Part shown: positions 8,263-16,341 of the stretch, in pieces | How positions within the stretch are numbered: position 1 is the first letter of the stretch | Layout of the letters: the number at the start of each line of letters is the position of its first letter | Assembly: GCA_902778055.1 (NCBI GenBank) | Contig: CACYWL010000021.1 | Span: 1-41,083 of the forward strand | Direction of reading: 5' to 3' | DNA length: 41,083 nt | From: an uncultured Eubacteriales bacterium | GTDB lineage: Bacteria; Bacillota; Clostridia; Christensenellales; Aristaeellaceae | The notes under the pieces: generated by a model | What the model was told of the DNA's origin: nothing | Databases searched by the model: none | The model's input: the letters and a program-made list of their open reading frames with translations, nothing else | Position numbers and translations under genes: made by a program

Positions 8263-9128
8263 AAAAGATACGCTATGTTCTGCTGAACCCCACGGGCAAT
8301 CTGACCGGCCTGGTGCTGGACCCGGTTTCTCCGGAGGACCGGCCGCGGATTACGGAGGCCCTGATGAAGGGCTGCGAGCAGGTGGGCTACCTGCAGCCGG
8401 CCGGGCAGTCCGGCGCGGCGGCCCGGCTGCAGATGATGGGAGGAGAATTCTGCGGAAACGCCTCCATGGCCGCTGCCGCGTGGCTGGCGCAGGAGGGGGA
8501 TTCTGCCGACCAAGGAGAGAGAAACCTGCAGCTGGAGGTGTCCGGAGCAGAGGGAACCGTTCCCTGCCGGGTCCGCCGGGAAAAGGAAGGCTGGCGCGGA
8601 ACGGTGGAAATGCCCCTGCCCCGGGAGATCCGGTCCGTATCCCTTCAGGGCCGGAAGCTGCAGGCCGTCTTCTTTCCGGGCATGGTTCACCTGATTCCGG
8701 AGGGGGAGAGCCTGGAGCGACAGGAGGCGGAGATGTTTCTGCGCGCGGCGGGGGAGACCCTCGGGGAGCCGGCCGCGGGGCTGCTTCAGTGGCGGACGGA
8801 TCCGCCGCCGGAGAAAGGGCCCGGCGCAGAGACGGACGGACTGCCCGGCGATGCCGGCCGCGGTCCGGAGGAGCTCCGGGGAGAGATGACTCCCCTGGTC
8901 TGGGTGCGGGACAGCGGGACCTGCGTCTGGGAAACGGCCTGCGGCAGCGGAACGGCGGCCGTGGCCAGCCTGGAAAGCGCGAAGCGCCGCCGCGGGCTGC
9001 GCGTATCCGTGCGCCAGCCGGGGGGGACGCTGCAGGCCCGGACGGAATGGGAGGGAAACCGCATTCAGCGGCTTCTGCTTTCCGGAAGCATCCGGCTGGG
9101 AAGGGAGCAGCTGCTGATCCTGCCCTGA
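8259..9128 (+). CDS. DapF/CntK-fold amino-acid racemase or epimerase
   Basis: Cofactor-independent racemase of the diaminopimelate-epimerase fold, 289 residues. The two catalytic cysteines of the fold are recognisable: C65 in MMGGEFCGNASMA and C228 in WETACGSGTAAVASL. GGEFCGNA is closer to CntK, the histidine racemase of staphylopine synthesis, than to true DapF, which has CGNGARC. No opine-synthesis genes (CntL, CntM) are adjacent. The start overlaps the ATPase stop by 4 nt, so the enzyme is made with the amino-acid importer. A plausible reading is that it racemises the imported amino acid. Residues about 171-210 are a Pro/Gly/Glu-rich stretch that looks like an insertion between the two lobes. 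A specific substrate cannot be given; DapF function is unlikely but not excluded. Confidence 0.75.
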   Translation: MKKIRYVLLNPTGNLTGLVLDPVSPEDRPRITEALMKGCEQVGYLQPAGQSGAAARLQMMGGEFCGNASMAAAAWLAQEGDSADQGERNLQLEVSGAEGTVPCRVRREKEGWRGTVEMPLPREIRSVSLQGRKLQAVFFPGMVHLIPEGESLERQEAEMFLRAAGETLGEPAAGLLQWRTDPPPEKGPGAETDGLPGDAGRGPEELRGEMTPLVWVRDSGTCVWETACGSGTAAVASLESAKRRRGLRVSVRQPGGTLQARTEWEGNRIQRLLLSGSIRLGREQLLILP

Positions 9129-9132
9129 CCGG

Positions 9133-9160
9133 CAGAGCGCGGAAGCACTGGCTTTTTTTT
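9133..9160 (+). terminator. weak intrinsic terminator after the racemase gene
   Basis: CAGAGC (9133-9138) can pair with GCACTG (9145-9150) with one A-A mismatch, followed 2 nt later by eight T residues (9153-9160). The T-run is strong but the stem is short. Confidence 0.5.
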
Positions 9161-9168
9161 GAAAAAAC

Positions 9169-9196
9169 TTGACAGAAAACGGGATTTGGGTATACT
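9169..9196 (+). promoter_or_regulatory. promoter of the HU gene
   Basis: TTGACA (9169-9174) and TATACT (9191-9196) are separated by 16 bp, 34 nt before the HU start. Both hexamers are near consensus, as expected for an abundant protein. Confidence 0.85.
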
Positions 9197-9230
9197 TGTA
9201 CCGCAATACTAACCAAGGAGGTTTTCTGTG

Positions 9231-9506
9231 ATGAACAAGGGTGAACTGGTAGCCGCTCTGGCCGCGAAGACTGAGCTGAGCAAGAAGGATTCTGAGGCTG
9301 CGCTGAATGCGCTGGTGGACGTGATCGGTGAGACCATTGCCAAGGGCGAGAAGGTTCAGCTGATCGGTTTCGGCACCTTTGAGCGCAAGGATCGTCCTGC
9401 CCGCGTTGCCCGCAATCCGCGGACCGGTGCGGAAGTCAAGATCGCCGCTTCCAAGGCCCCTGCTTTCAAGGCCGGCAAGGCTCTGAAGGACAAGGTCAAC
9501 AAGTAA
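9231..9506 (+). CDS. hup: HU-family DNA-binding protein
   Basis: Histone-like nucleoid protein that binds and bends DNA as a dimer; 91 residues, normal for HU. It starts [20 protein letters not shown], has the family signature [21 protein letters not shown] at the start of the DNA-binding arm (about 46-66), and ends in a short Lys-rich helix. A GTG directly before the ATG is in frame, but the ATG at 9231 with AAGGAGG ten bases upstream is preferred. It is a single-gene unit with its own strong promoter and terminator. Codon choice is more restricted than in the neighbours, which fits high expression. Confidence 0.97.
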   Translation: MNKGELVAALAAKTELSKKDSEAALNALVDVIGETIAKGEKVQLIGFGTFERKDRPARVARNPRTGAEVKIAASKAPAFKAGKALKDKVNK

Positions 9507-9520
9507 TCACATTTTGTATG

Positions 9521-9546
9521 AAGGCCCCGGCTTTGCCGGGGCCTTT
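9521..9546 (+). terminator. intrinsic terminator of the HU gene
   Basis: AAGGCCCCGG (9521-9530) pairs with CCGGGGCCTT (9536-9545) around CTTTG and is followed by a short T-rich tail. Confidence 0.88.
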
Positions 9547-9591
9547 CCTGTCGGAAGCCGGGACGGGCAGATCCCGGGGAGGAATACACGG

Positions 9592-10494
9592 ATGCGGAAG
9601 CTGATTGTCATTGTGGGAACCAATGCTTCGGGAAAAAGCGGGCTCGGGGTGGAGCTTGCCCGGGAATACGGGGGCGAGATCGTGTCCGCCGATTCCCGGC
9701 AGGTCTATGCCGGGATGAATCTCGGCTCCGGAAAAATCACTCCGGAGGAGATGCGGGGGGTGCCCCATCATCTGCTGGACGTCCGCCGCCCGGGGGAGTT
9801 TTTTTCCATGGCAGATTTTCAGGCCCTGGCCTATGAGGCGATCGACGGGATCCTGGACAGGGGCCGGCTGCCCTTTCTGGTGGGCGGGACCGGGCTGTAC
9901 GTGGCTTCCGTGACGGAGGGGTATGTGCTCAGCGAGCAGAAGCCGGACCCGGCGCTGCGGGCCGAGCTGGAGACGCGATCCACCCCGGAGCTGTATGAAA
10001 TGCTGAGGGCCAGGGTGCCTGAGACGGACGTGGATCCGAAAAACCGGCACCGGGTCATGCGGATGCTGGAAAAGCTGGCCGCGGGGGACGAGGGGCCCGC
10101 GCCGCGGCAGCCCCGTTACGAAACGCTGAAGCTGGGCGTGACCTGGCCGCGGGAGGAGCTGAAGCGGCGGATCGACGAACGGCTGGAGCGCAGGCTGAAG
10201 GAGGGCATGACCGAGGAGGTCCGGGCCCTGCTGGAGGAAGGCGTTTCGGAGGAATTCCTCGTGAAGCTGGGACTGGAGTACAAGTATCTGACCTGGTATC
10301 TGACGGGCCGGATGGAATATGAGCAGATGAAGGAAGAGCTGGGGCAGGCCATCAAGCGGTTTGCCAAAAGGCAGATGACCTGGTTCCGGAAGGATCCGGA
10401 GATTGTCTGGCTGGACATGGCGGGAGATCCGGCTGCCCAGGCCAGACCGCTGATCGATGCCTTTTTGCAGGGAAAGGATCAGGAAAACAGGTAA
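9592..10494 (+). CDS. miaA: tRNA dimethylallyltransferase (MiaA family)
   Basis: Transfers a dimethylallyl group to A37 of tRNAs that read codons beginning with U; 300 residues. The P-loop GTNASGKS is at 9-16, SADSRQVYAGMNLGSGK follows at about 32-48, and GGTGLYVASV and the C-terminal AKRQMTWFRKDPEIVWLD are family marks. The start at 9592 is chosen for GGGGAGGA eight bases upstream and because the P-loop strand begins at once; upstream in-frame codons would encode an unrelated leader. Odd points: the usual IGY(K/R) motif is replaced by LGLEYKYLTWYLTG, and the TR before AKRQ is replaced by IKRF, so this is a divergent MiaA. No own promoter is seen; it may depend on readthrough from HU. Its 3' end overlaps the convergent HAD gene by 16 nt. 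Confidence 0.85.
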   Translation: MRKLIVIVGTNASGKSGLGVELAREYGGEIVSADSRQVYAGMNLGSGKITPEEMRGVPHHLLDVRRPGEFFSMADFQALAYEAIDGILDRGRLPFLVGGTGLYVASVTEGYVLSEQKPDPALRAELETRSTPELYEMLRARVPETDVDPKNRHRVMRMLEKLAAGDEGPAPRQPRYETLKLGVTWPREELKRRIDERLERRLKEGMTEEVRALLEEGVSEEFLVKLGLEYKYLTWYLTGRMEYEQMKEELGQAIKRFAKRQMTWFRKDPEIVWLDMAGDPAAQARPLIDAFLQGKDQENR

Positions 10495-11138
10495 TCTCTC
10501 CAGGCTGCGACCGTTTTGAAATAGCGGTCGCAGTTCTTGCGCATAAAGGCCTCGATCTCCGGAATATCGTTGGCCCATCCGGCGCCGGCAAAGGGTACGC
10601 CTGCCGCCCGGGCCATGTCATAGCCGGGCTTCAGATCGTCCACCACCAGCAGCTGCTCCGGAGGCAGGTTCAGGCTTTCCATGATCCGGTAAAGGGGCCA
10701 GGGGCTGGGTTTCCGCTGCTCGGGAGGATACTCCCACCCGTAGACCTGATCCGGCAGGGGCAGGCTGTTTTCCCGGTAATCCCGGAGAATGTATTCCGAG
10801 AAGGAATGGCTGACGACGGCGATGAATCCGCCCCGGGACCGGAATTCCGTCAGGATTTCCCGGATGCCCGGATAGGCCCTGGGCACGTGGTGCTTCACAT
10901 ATTCCTTCCAGTAGGCCTCCTCATGATACATCTCCTCCAGCGTCAGCCCGCAGATCTCCGTAAACATCGGGATGACGCCCGGATCAAAATTGTACCGGAA
11001 GTACTCCTCCAGCGTGAGATGCACCCCGGGCTGGTATTTTTCCATATATTCCACAAAACAGGGATAGTGAACCGTGGCGGTGGAATTGACCACCGTATCG
11101 TCATGATCCAGAACCAGACAGCGATATTTCAGTTCCAT
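10479..11138 (-). CDS. HAD-superfamily hydrolase (phosphatase-like)
   Basis: Cytoplasmic hydrolase, about 219 residues, of the haloacid-dehalogenase superfamily. Motif I is LVLDHDDTVVNS (nucleophile D11 and acid D13), motif II the serine in IAVVSHS, motif III the lysine in QRKPSPWP, and motif IV LLVVDDLKPGYDMARAAG. A helical cap lies between motifs I and II, as in phosphoglycolate phosphatase-like members. The ATG at 11138 is taken as start; a GTG at 11147 is equally possible, and neither has a good ribosome site. It runs downstream of the CotH gene on the same strand and converges on miaA with a 16-nt overlap. The substrate is unknown. Confidence 0.8.
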   Translation of the reverse strand: MELKYRCLVLDHDDTVVNSTATVHYPCFVEYMEKYQPGVHLTLEEYFRYNFDPGVIPMFTEICGLTLEEMYHEEAYWKEYVKHHVPRAYPGIREILTEFRSRGGFIAVVSHSFSEYILRDYRENSLPLPDQVYGWEYPPEQRKPSPWPLYRIMESLNLPPEQLLVVDDLKPGYDMARAAGVPFAGAGWANDIPEIEAFMRKNCDRYFKTVAAWRDYLFS

Positions 11139-11179
11139 CCTGGCCACCGGGCCGGTGCGGCGCCGGCACAGGGAAGACC

Positions 11180-11211
11180 ATGAAAGACCGCCGCAGAATT
11201 GGATCTTTCAT
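11180..11211. repeat. 8-bp inverted repeat between the CotH and HAD genes
   Basis: ATGAAAGA (11180-11187) and TCTTTCAT (11204-11211) are perfect inverted copies 16 nt apart, in the 102-nt gap between the two minus-strand genes. It could be an mRNA hairpin or a binding site; no T-run makes it a clear terminator. Confidence 0.35.
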
Positions 11212-11240
11212 TTGAATCCGCGGAATCAGGGCGGACGGAG

Positions 11241-13217
11241 CTATTTGGCGGCGTTGTATTCCTCCAGCACCCGGAGCGCGCGGCCGAAATACCGCTCTTC
11301 CTCCTCCCGGGTCAGCTTCATGGCGGACCTCAGAAGATCCGGGATCTTTTTCGGCCGCACCCGGGCGTAGTACTTTGTGGCTCTGATATTTTTCTGCCAG
11401 TTGGAGAGCTTCATGTTTTTCCAGCGGGCGATATGCCGGGGAAGAATGGGCTCCAGCCGGCGGAGGACCGCGTCAAAATGCGCCTCCACATTGTCCCAGC
11501 GGAAAACGGTCTCCAGCAGCTCAGCCACCCGGTTCAGGAACCTGTCCCTGTACTCCGGAACCTTCAGCAGCGCGTTCAGGGGCTCATGACGGAAGCCCTG
11601 AATCTTTCCGCCGACAGGCTTGATGTAGTACTCCAGGGGGGTGCGGTCCAGCCCCCGCCAGCAGGCCTCCACATCGAAGAGCAGCATCCGCCATTTTCCG
11701 CCCGGAACCCGGTAGACCCGGACATTGGTAAAATCCACATTTCCCAGGATGATCTCAAAGGCCGCGTGGGTAAAGAGGGAGTCGATATCCAGCCGGTCCT
11801 CCACAAAGCGGAGATTCTCAGGATCCGTCAGATCCTGCTTTTTGCAGAAATCGCAGAGCTCCAGCCAGTCGGAATTGTCCCCGTTCTGCAGGAACTGATC
11901 CGTTCCCGTCCGGGCGAGAAGATCGATGCGGTCGATATCCGCCTCTTCGGTGACGCCCTCATACTGGGCGATGAAATACTTGTTGATCTTTTCCCGCAGG
12001 TTATAGTGGCCGTAGTACTCCCCGTTGATGTAGACCTGAATCACCACATGATCCTGATAGAGCAGATCCTGTCCCTCCGCCAGGGAGCTGGCGACGATAT
12101 CCCGCAGGCGCGTGGCGTGGGCGTCGGAGTTGGCGGAACGGAGCAGGAGGCTCTTGTAGCTGTCATACTCCCGGGTGGGGAAGGGGTTGAAATAGAACCG
12201 GTCCTTCCCCCAGCTCTTCCGGGCGTAGAGGGCGATGCTCTTCTGGGCGTTGACCCGGGCGCTGTGCCCGCTGCAGGTAAAGGTGCCCATCTGGTTGATC
12301 TCGCCTTCCCCGTCCTGATTGAAGTACTCGATGTTGATGGGGTATTCCCATCCCTTCGCATAATTGGGAATGGAGCCGGAGCCTTTGGTCAGAATGCCGG
12401 TTTTGGAGCTGAAAAGATATTGATCGTCGGAGATCAGGGAAACGATGGGGGTCAGCGGATCGTCATCCACAAAATAGGTGGCGCTGACGGTTTCGGAGGA
12501 AACCTCCCTCTCCCGGAAGGCCCGGATCCGAAGCGCGGTGGTTTTCCGAAGCGCGAGGCCGTCGGACGGAAAGATCCGGGACCGGGCGGTCGGAGCGGAG
12601 CCGTCCGTCGAATAGCGCAGCACCGCGCCCTCCGGCGCGGAGGCCGAGACGGTGACGCTTTCATGGTAGAAGCCTCCGGGGGTCAGAAGGACGGGAGCCT
12701 CCGTCCGCGCCGGAAAAGCCTCCCTGCCGTTCTTCGCGCCGCGGGTCGGGTTTTCGAAAAAGCCGTAGTTCCCACCGCCCCGGGGCAGGCCGTAGCTGAC
12801 GCACCCGTACTGGGGAGGGAGCTCCAGACGCTGAATCTCCTTTCCCTCCGCGTCGGAAAGGAACAGGGTTTCCCCGCCCGAGGAAATGGCGAAATCCGTA
12901 TAGAAGGCGCTGCCTTTTCCGGGATCGACGCCCTCATCGCCGGTGCACCAGACCGTCAGGTATTTCCCGGCCTTCAGCCGGGTCCCCTCCGGGAAACGCC
13001 ATTTCAGAGGATCTTTCTTGCTGTCGCTCAGATGCCAGCCGGAAAGATCCACGGAAGATTTGCCGTCATTGTACAGCTCCACCCAGTCCCAGGCATGTCC
13101 GCTTTCAAAGAAACCGTTGGAGGCCATGACCTCGCTGATCAGAATGTCCGCGGAGGCGCAGAGCGGAAGGAGCAGCGCGGCGAGGAAAAAAACGAACCAG
13201 CCTCTGATTGCCTTCAT
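11241..13217 (-). CDS. secreted CotH-kinase-like protein with lamin-tail and chitobiase-type domains
   Basis: Predicted exported 658-residue protein. The signal peptide covers residues 1-23 and ends in ASA. A lamin-tail (LTD) domain follows at about 24-140 (ILISEVMASNG, then WVELYNDGKSSVDLSGWHLS), then a chitobiase/hexosaminidase C-terminal-like beta domain at about 174-250 (VLRYSTDGSAPT), then a CotH domain at about 255-600 with YGHYNLREKINKYFIAQYEG and MLLFDVEACWRG. In spore formers CotH is an atypical kinase that phosphorylates coat proteins; secreted LTD-CotH proteins in gut and rumen bacteria have no settled role. The ATG at 13217 is taken because it starts directly at the signal peptide; ATG 13229 is also possible. 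It lies 118 nt after the FRG gene. No dockerin or anchoring motif is visible, so it is probably released. Confidence 0.82.
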   Translation of the reverse strand: MKAIRGWFVFFLAALLLPLCASADILISEVMASNGFFESGHAWDWVELYNDGKSSVDLSGWHLSDSKKDPLKWRFPEGTRLKAGKYLTVWCTGDEGVDPGKGSAFYTDFAISSGGETLFLSDAEGKEIQRLELPPQYGCVSYGLPRGGGNYGFFENPTRGAKNGREAFPARTEAPVLLTPGGFYHESVTVSASAPEGAVLRYSTDGSAPTARSRIFPSDGLALRKTTALRIRAFREREVSSETVSATYFVDDDPLTPIVSLISDDQYLFSSKTGILTKGSGSIPNYAKGWEYPINIEYFNQDGEGEINQMGTFTCSGHSARVNAQKSIALYARKSWGKDRFYFNPFPTREYDSYKSLLLRSANSDAHATRLRDIVASSLAEGQDLLYQDHVVIQVYINGEYYGHYNLREKINKYFIAQYEGVTEEADIDRIDLLARTGTDQFLQNGDNSDWLELCDFCKKQDLTDPENLRFVEDRLDIDSLFTHAAFEIILGNVDFTNVRVYRVPGGKWRMLLFDVEACWRGLDRTPLEYYIKPVGGKIQGFRHEPLNALLKVPEYRDRFLNRVAELLETVFRWDNVEAHFDAVLRRLEPILPRHIARWKNMKLSNWQKNIRATKYYARVRPKKIPDLLRSAMKLTREEEERYFGRALRVLEEYNAAK

Positions 13218-13335
13218 TCCAGTTCCCATGCCGGCGCGGCTCCGGCCTCTTCTTTCAGTTCGCCGCAGAATTGAACTTCTTCGAGAGCTTTTCCACCCCG
13301 CCTCTTCCGGGCTCCGGGAGCGGAAAAACCACAGC

Positions 13336-14136
13336 CTATCGGACATAATAATGCCGGGCAATCCATTTGCTCAGGCCGTCCAGACCGGGATAGATGATGC
13401 GCTCGCTCATGTTGAGCTGGTCCAGCATGTCCCTCACGCGCCAGCGAAGATGACGGCTGATGATGTATTTGACCGTATGCTCCGTGCGGCGGTTCAGGAA
13501 ATCCTCGATATCCGTCATCTCCGTCGGCACAATGGAGAAGAAGGAGTACTGATTGATGATCCGGTCATTGGTGCTGGGCGGCTCGATGATGACCATCGCC
13601 TGATTGCGCATGTCGCGGTCATACTGATCCAGGGATTCCGTAATCCCGGCCAGCATTTTGATGTTGAAAATCGTGCTCTGGGTCCGGTTCACCGCGGTCT
13701 GGTACCGGTCGGGCAGGAGGCTGTACAGCTCCTGCATGTCGATGCGCCAGACCATACAGTCATGCTCCTCCATGGCTTCCAGATTTTCCTCCGTCACCGC
13801 GAAATGCAGCCCGACGAGGGGACTCTGGGACCAGTCCAGGAGCCTGGTGGGCAGGCCGTTGTGCTGACCGGTGATCATGCACTGCCAGATGTTCCGGCTG
13901 ACATTCGGATCCTCCCGGACGGCGTATTTGGCAAAATTCTGAAGGATGGCGGGCTCCAGCGTTTTCTGCAGGTGCTTGCAGTTGCGCCGGAGGCTGGTCA
14001 CCATCTTGTAGTCCGTGTTCGGCATGCCCCGGTACAGATAGGAGCTCCGGTTCCGGTCGAGATCCGGCCTGTATTCCTGCTCCGTCAGCAGCGGCATCAG
14101 GTCCCCGACGCTCTGAATCCTGATTTCCCTGATCAT
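13336..14136 (-). CDS. FRG-domain protein
   Basis: Cytoplasmic 266-residue protein with an FRG domain, named for a conserved F/Y-x-x-RG element. Here it is YLYRGMPNTDYKMVTSLRR at about 34-52, followed by the hallmark QHNGLPTRLLDWSQSPLVGL at 91-110. The rest is predicted helical. FRG domains occur across Firmicutes and phages; the biochemical activity is not established to my knowledge. The start at 14136 has GGGGAAAG upstream, and a near-perfect promoter lies 35 nt before it. Longer in-frame starts would extend over that promoter and are rejected. It is the first of three same-strand genes (FRG, CotH, HAD), but gaps of about 100 nt leave an operon uncertain. Confidence 0.82.
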   Translation of the reverse strand: MIREIRIQSVGDLMPLLTEQEYRPDLDRNRSSYLYRGMPNTDYKMVTSLRRNCKHLQKTLEPAILQNFAKYAVREDPNVSRNIWQCMITGQHNGLPTRLLDWSQSPLVGLHFAVTEENLEAMEEHDCMVWRIDMQELYSLLPDRYQTAVNRTQSTIFNIKMLAGITESLDQYDRDMRNQAMVIIEPPSTNDRIINQYSFFSIVPTEMTDIEDFLNRRTEHTVKYIISRHLRWRVRDMLDQLNMSERIIYPGLDGLSKWIARHYYVR

Positions 14137-14170
14137 GTGCTTTCCCCGTTTCCCTGGTTGATCGAATCCC

Positions 14171-14199
14171 ATTATAGCTTTTTCCGGCGCAAAACTCAA
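14171..14199 (-). promoter_or_regulatory. promoter of the FRG-domain gene
   Basis: On the minus strand TTGAGT (14199-14194) and TATAAT (14176-14171) are separated by 17 bp. The -10 box matches the consensus fully. Confidence 0.82.
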
Positions 14200-14264
14200 T
14201 CCGCGGTCCGGAAAAGGACGGGGCGGCGGAGGAGAAAAGCATTCTCCAGTGTGTAAAAAAGGAA

Positions 14265-14293
14265 TTGTCAGCGCATCAAAGATGTGCTATACT
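14265..14293 (+). promoter_or_regulatory. promoter of the transglutaminase gene and probably the pilus-like operon
   Basis: TTGTCA (14265-14270) and TATACT (14288-14293) are separated by 17 bp. It fires away from the FRG promoter, about 65 bp apart. No other convincing promoter is seen before pilC. Confidence 0.82.
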
Positions 14294-14378
14294 TTAGCCC
14301 ATGGAATTGATATTCAGCCCAAGGTCCTGTCCGCGCGGGGAAAGTGGCGGCAGGGCGGATTATACCGGGGGTGGCAGC

Positions 14379-15197
14379 ATGCGTCGGACAACAGGTTGGA
14401 AGGGAATTCTGATCCAGTGTGTTTCCCTTGCGCTTCTGTTCGTGCTGGCAACGATCTGTATCGCAGATGTGCGCATGCCGGAAAGCGGCTCAAAAACGAA
14501 AAAGAACGGCGGCCTGACCATTGATTATTCCCACATGGATGAGGGATATGTGATGGTGAAGAGCGCGAAGGGGAAGAAAAAGCTGAAGGTCCGGGTCAAG
14601 ATGGGGGATACCACGCTGACCTACGACCTGAACAACAAGGGGGAATTCGAGGTCTTCCCCCTGCAGTACGGAAACGGAAAGTATACCTTCAGCCTCTACA
14701 AGAACGTCAGCGGAAAAAAGTATTCGGAGGAAGGAAAAATCTCCCTGACGGCGGATATGCCGGACGAGCTGAGCGCCTTTCTCTATCCGAATCAGTATGT
14801 GAACTATGACACGAAAACGGCCGCGGTGAAGGAGGCGGAAAGCCTCTGCGGCGGGATGAATGATCAGAAGCAGATCTATCAGGCCGTGTGCGATTACATG
14901 AAGGGCCATTTTGCGTATGACTATATCAAGTCCGTCAGCGTCAAGCCCGGGCAGCTGCCCGATATTGATGACGCGTGGAACAAGCACATGGGCATCTGTC
15001 AGGATCTGAGCGCCATCATGGTGGCCATGCTCCGCAGCCAGGGGGTTCCGGCGCGCCTGATGATCGGGACGCTGAATGAATCCACCTATCACGCGTGGGT
15101 GACCGCGGTGGTCAACGGGGAGGAGCAGTTCTTTGATCCGACGGCCGCGCTGAATGCGGTCAGCAACGGAAGCTATACCGTGGAGCGCTACTACTGA
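14379..15197 (+). CDS. exported transglutaminase-like cysteine protein
   Basis: Predicted membrane-anchored or secreted protein of 272 residues. A hydrophobic segment at about 8-29 is followed by a low-complexity Lys-rich stretch, a beta-rich region (about 48-125) and a C-terminal transglutaminase-like core. The papain-like triad is visible: C207 in GICQDLSAIMVAMLRSQGVP, H238 in TYHAWV and D253 in FFDPTAA. Such bacterial proteins may act as proteases or cross-linking enzymes at the cell surface; which applies here is unknown. The ATG at 14379 is chosen because it starts at the signal segment and has a G-rich site before it. Only 47 nt separate it from pilC, with a T-run but no stem, so cotranscription with the pilus-like operon is likely. 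Confidence 0.83.
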   Translation: MRRTTGWKGILIQCVSLALLFVLATICIADVRMPESGSKTKKNGGLTIDYSHMDEGYVMVKSAKGKKKLKVRVKMGDTTLTYDLNNKGEFEVFPLQYGNGKYTFSLYKNVSGKKYSEEGKISLTADMPDELSAFLYPNQYVNYDTKTAAVKEAESLCGGMNDQKQIYQAVCDYMKGHFAYDYIKSVSVKPGQLPDIDDAWNKHMGICQDLSAIMVAMLRSQGVPARLMIGTLNESTYHAWVTAVVNGEEQFFDPTAALNAVSNGSYTVERYY

Positions 15198-15244
15198 GAA
15201 GAAAGTTCCGTTTTTTTGAATTGTACGGGGGGAGGATCAACGCT

Positions 15245-16309
15245 ATGGCCAAGGAAAAAAACCTGAACAGCGCGGTGCTGACTTCGGAGGAGCTGAGCGT
15301 CTTCTGTGATCAGATTGCGCTGATGCTGGAGAGCGGCATGACGCTGAAGGACGGCATCGACATGCTGGCGGAGGACGAGGAAAAGGAAAACGCCAGGGTC
15401 AGGCCCTATTCCCTGATGCGGGAGACGATCGAGGAAACCGGCTCCCTGTACATCGCCATGAAGGAGCGGGAGAGCGAGTGGCCGCATTACATGATCGAAA
15501 TGGTCGGCATCGGTGAGGAAACCGGCCGGCTGGAGGACATCATGCGGAATCTTTCCGCCTACTATCTGCGGGAAGGAAAGATCAGGGACGCGGCCTCCAG
15601 CGCGGTTACCTATCCGTTAGTGCTGGGCGTCATGATGGTGGTGATCATCGCGGTGCTGCTCTGGCGCGTCATGCCGGTGTTCCGCCGGGTGCTCGGTTCG
15701 CTGGGCGTGGATCCCAACGGGTCTTCCGTGCGGCTGATGAACATCGGCTCCATTGCGGGCTGGATCGTGCTCTGCCTGATCGCGGTGGTGATTGTCGCGG
15801 TGGTCGCGGTGGTGATCCTGATGCGCACAAAGCACCGGGACAAGGTGATGGCCTTCCTTCGGAAGCTGCTGCCCCCGGTGCAGAAAATCAGCCACAAGCT
15901 GAGCTCTTCCCGGATCGCCGGCATGCTGGGAATGATGCTGAGCGGCGGATTCCCGATTGAAAATGCCATCGACATGGCTGCCAACGCGCTGGATGACGAG
16001 CAGTCCATCAGCAAGGTCCGGGAGATCCAGGATTCCATGAACAAGGGCGAGCCCTTTGCGGATGCCATTGCCTCCACCGGACTGTTCACCGATTTCTACA
16101 ACCGGATTCTGAAGATCGGCGCTGCCTCCGGCCATGAGCCGCAGGTGATGACCAAGATCGCCGAGGTCTATGAGGAGCAGGTGGAGGACGATCTGGCCCG
16201 GCTCATCTCTCTGATTGAGCCTGTGCTGGTGGCGCTGCTGAGCATCGTCATCGGAGCGATCCTCCTGAGCATGATGCTGCCGATGGCCGGCGTGATGAGC
16301 AGCCTGTAA
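15245..16309 (+). CDS. pilC: type IV pilus / type II secretion inner-membrane protein (PilC/GspF family)
   Basis: Polytopic platform protein around which a pilus or pseudopilus is assembled; 354 residues, slightly short for the family (about 400). Two T2SSF domains are seen: residues about 15-140, and about 215-335 with GMMLSGGFPIENAIDMA. Membrane helices lie near 118-140, 172-195 and 325-350. The start at 15245 has GGGGGGAGG ten bases upstream; a TTG in frame at 15221 lies before that site and is rejected. It heads a run of six genes ending in pilT, where four of the five junctions are 4-nt overlaps. The usual longer cytoplasmic N-terminal part of PilC is reduced. Confidence 0.88.
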   Translation: MAKEKNLNSAVLTSEELSVFCDQIALMLESGMTLKDGIDMLAEDEEKENARVRPYSLMRETIEETGSLYIAMKERESEWPHYMIEMVGIGEETGRLEDIMRNLSAYYLREGKIRDAASSAVTYPLVLGVMMVVIIAVLLWRVMPVFRRVLGSLGVDPNGSSVRLMNIGSIAGWIVLCLIAVVIVAVVAVVILMRTKHRDKVMAFLRKLLPPVQKISHKLSSSRIAGMLGMMLSGGFPIENAIDMAANALDDEQSISKVREIQDSMNKGEPFADAIASTGLFTDFYNRILKIGAASGHEPQVMTKIAEVYEEQVEDDLARLISLIEPVLVALLSIVIGAILLSMMLPMAGVMSSL

Positions 16310-16341
16310 GGCTGAGGAAAACGGAGGAAAGGAGCGAAAAA

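Noticed and set aside
8259..9128. Annotation of this gene as dapF
   Set aside because: The first cysteine motif is GGEFCGNAS rather than the CGNGARC of DapF, and the gene lies in an amino-acid uptake operon instead of with lysine genes.
11199..13274. A long plus-strand open frame opposite the CotH gene
   Set aside because: The minus strand carries the signal peptide, LTD and CotH motifs; the plus-strand product is unstructured in composition and unmatched.
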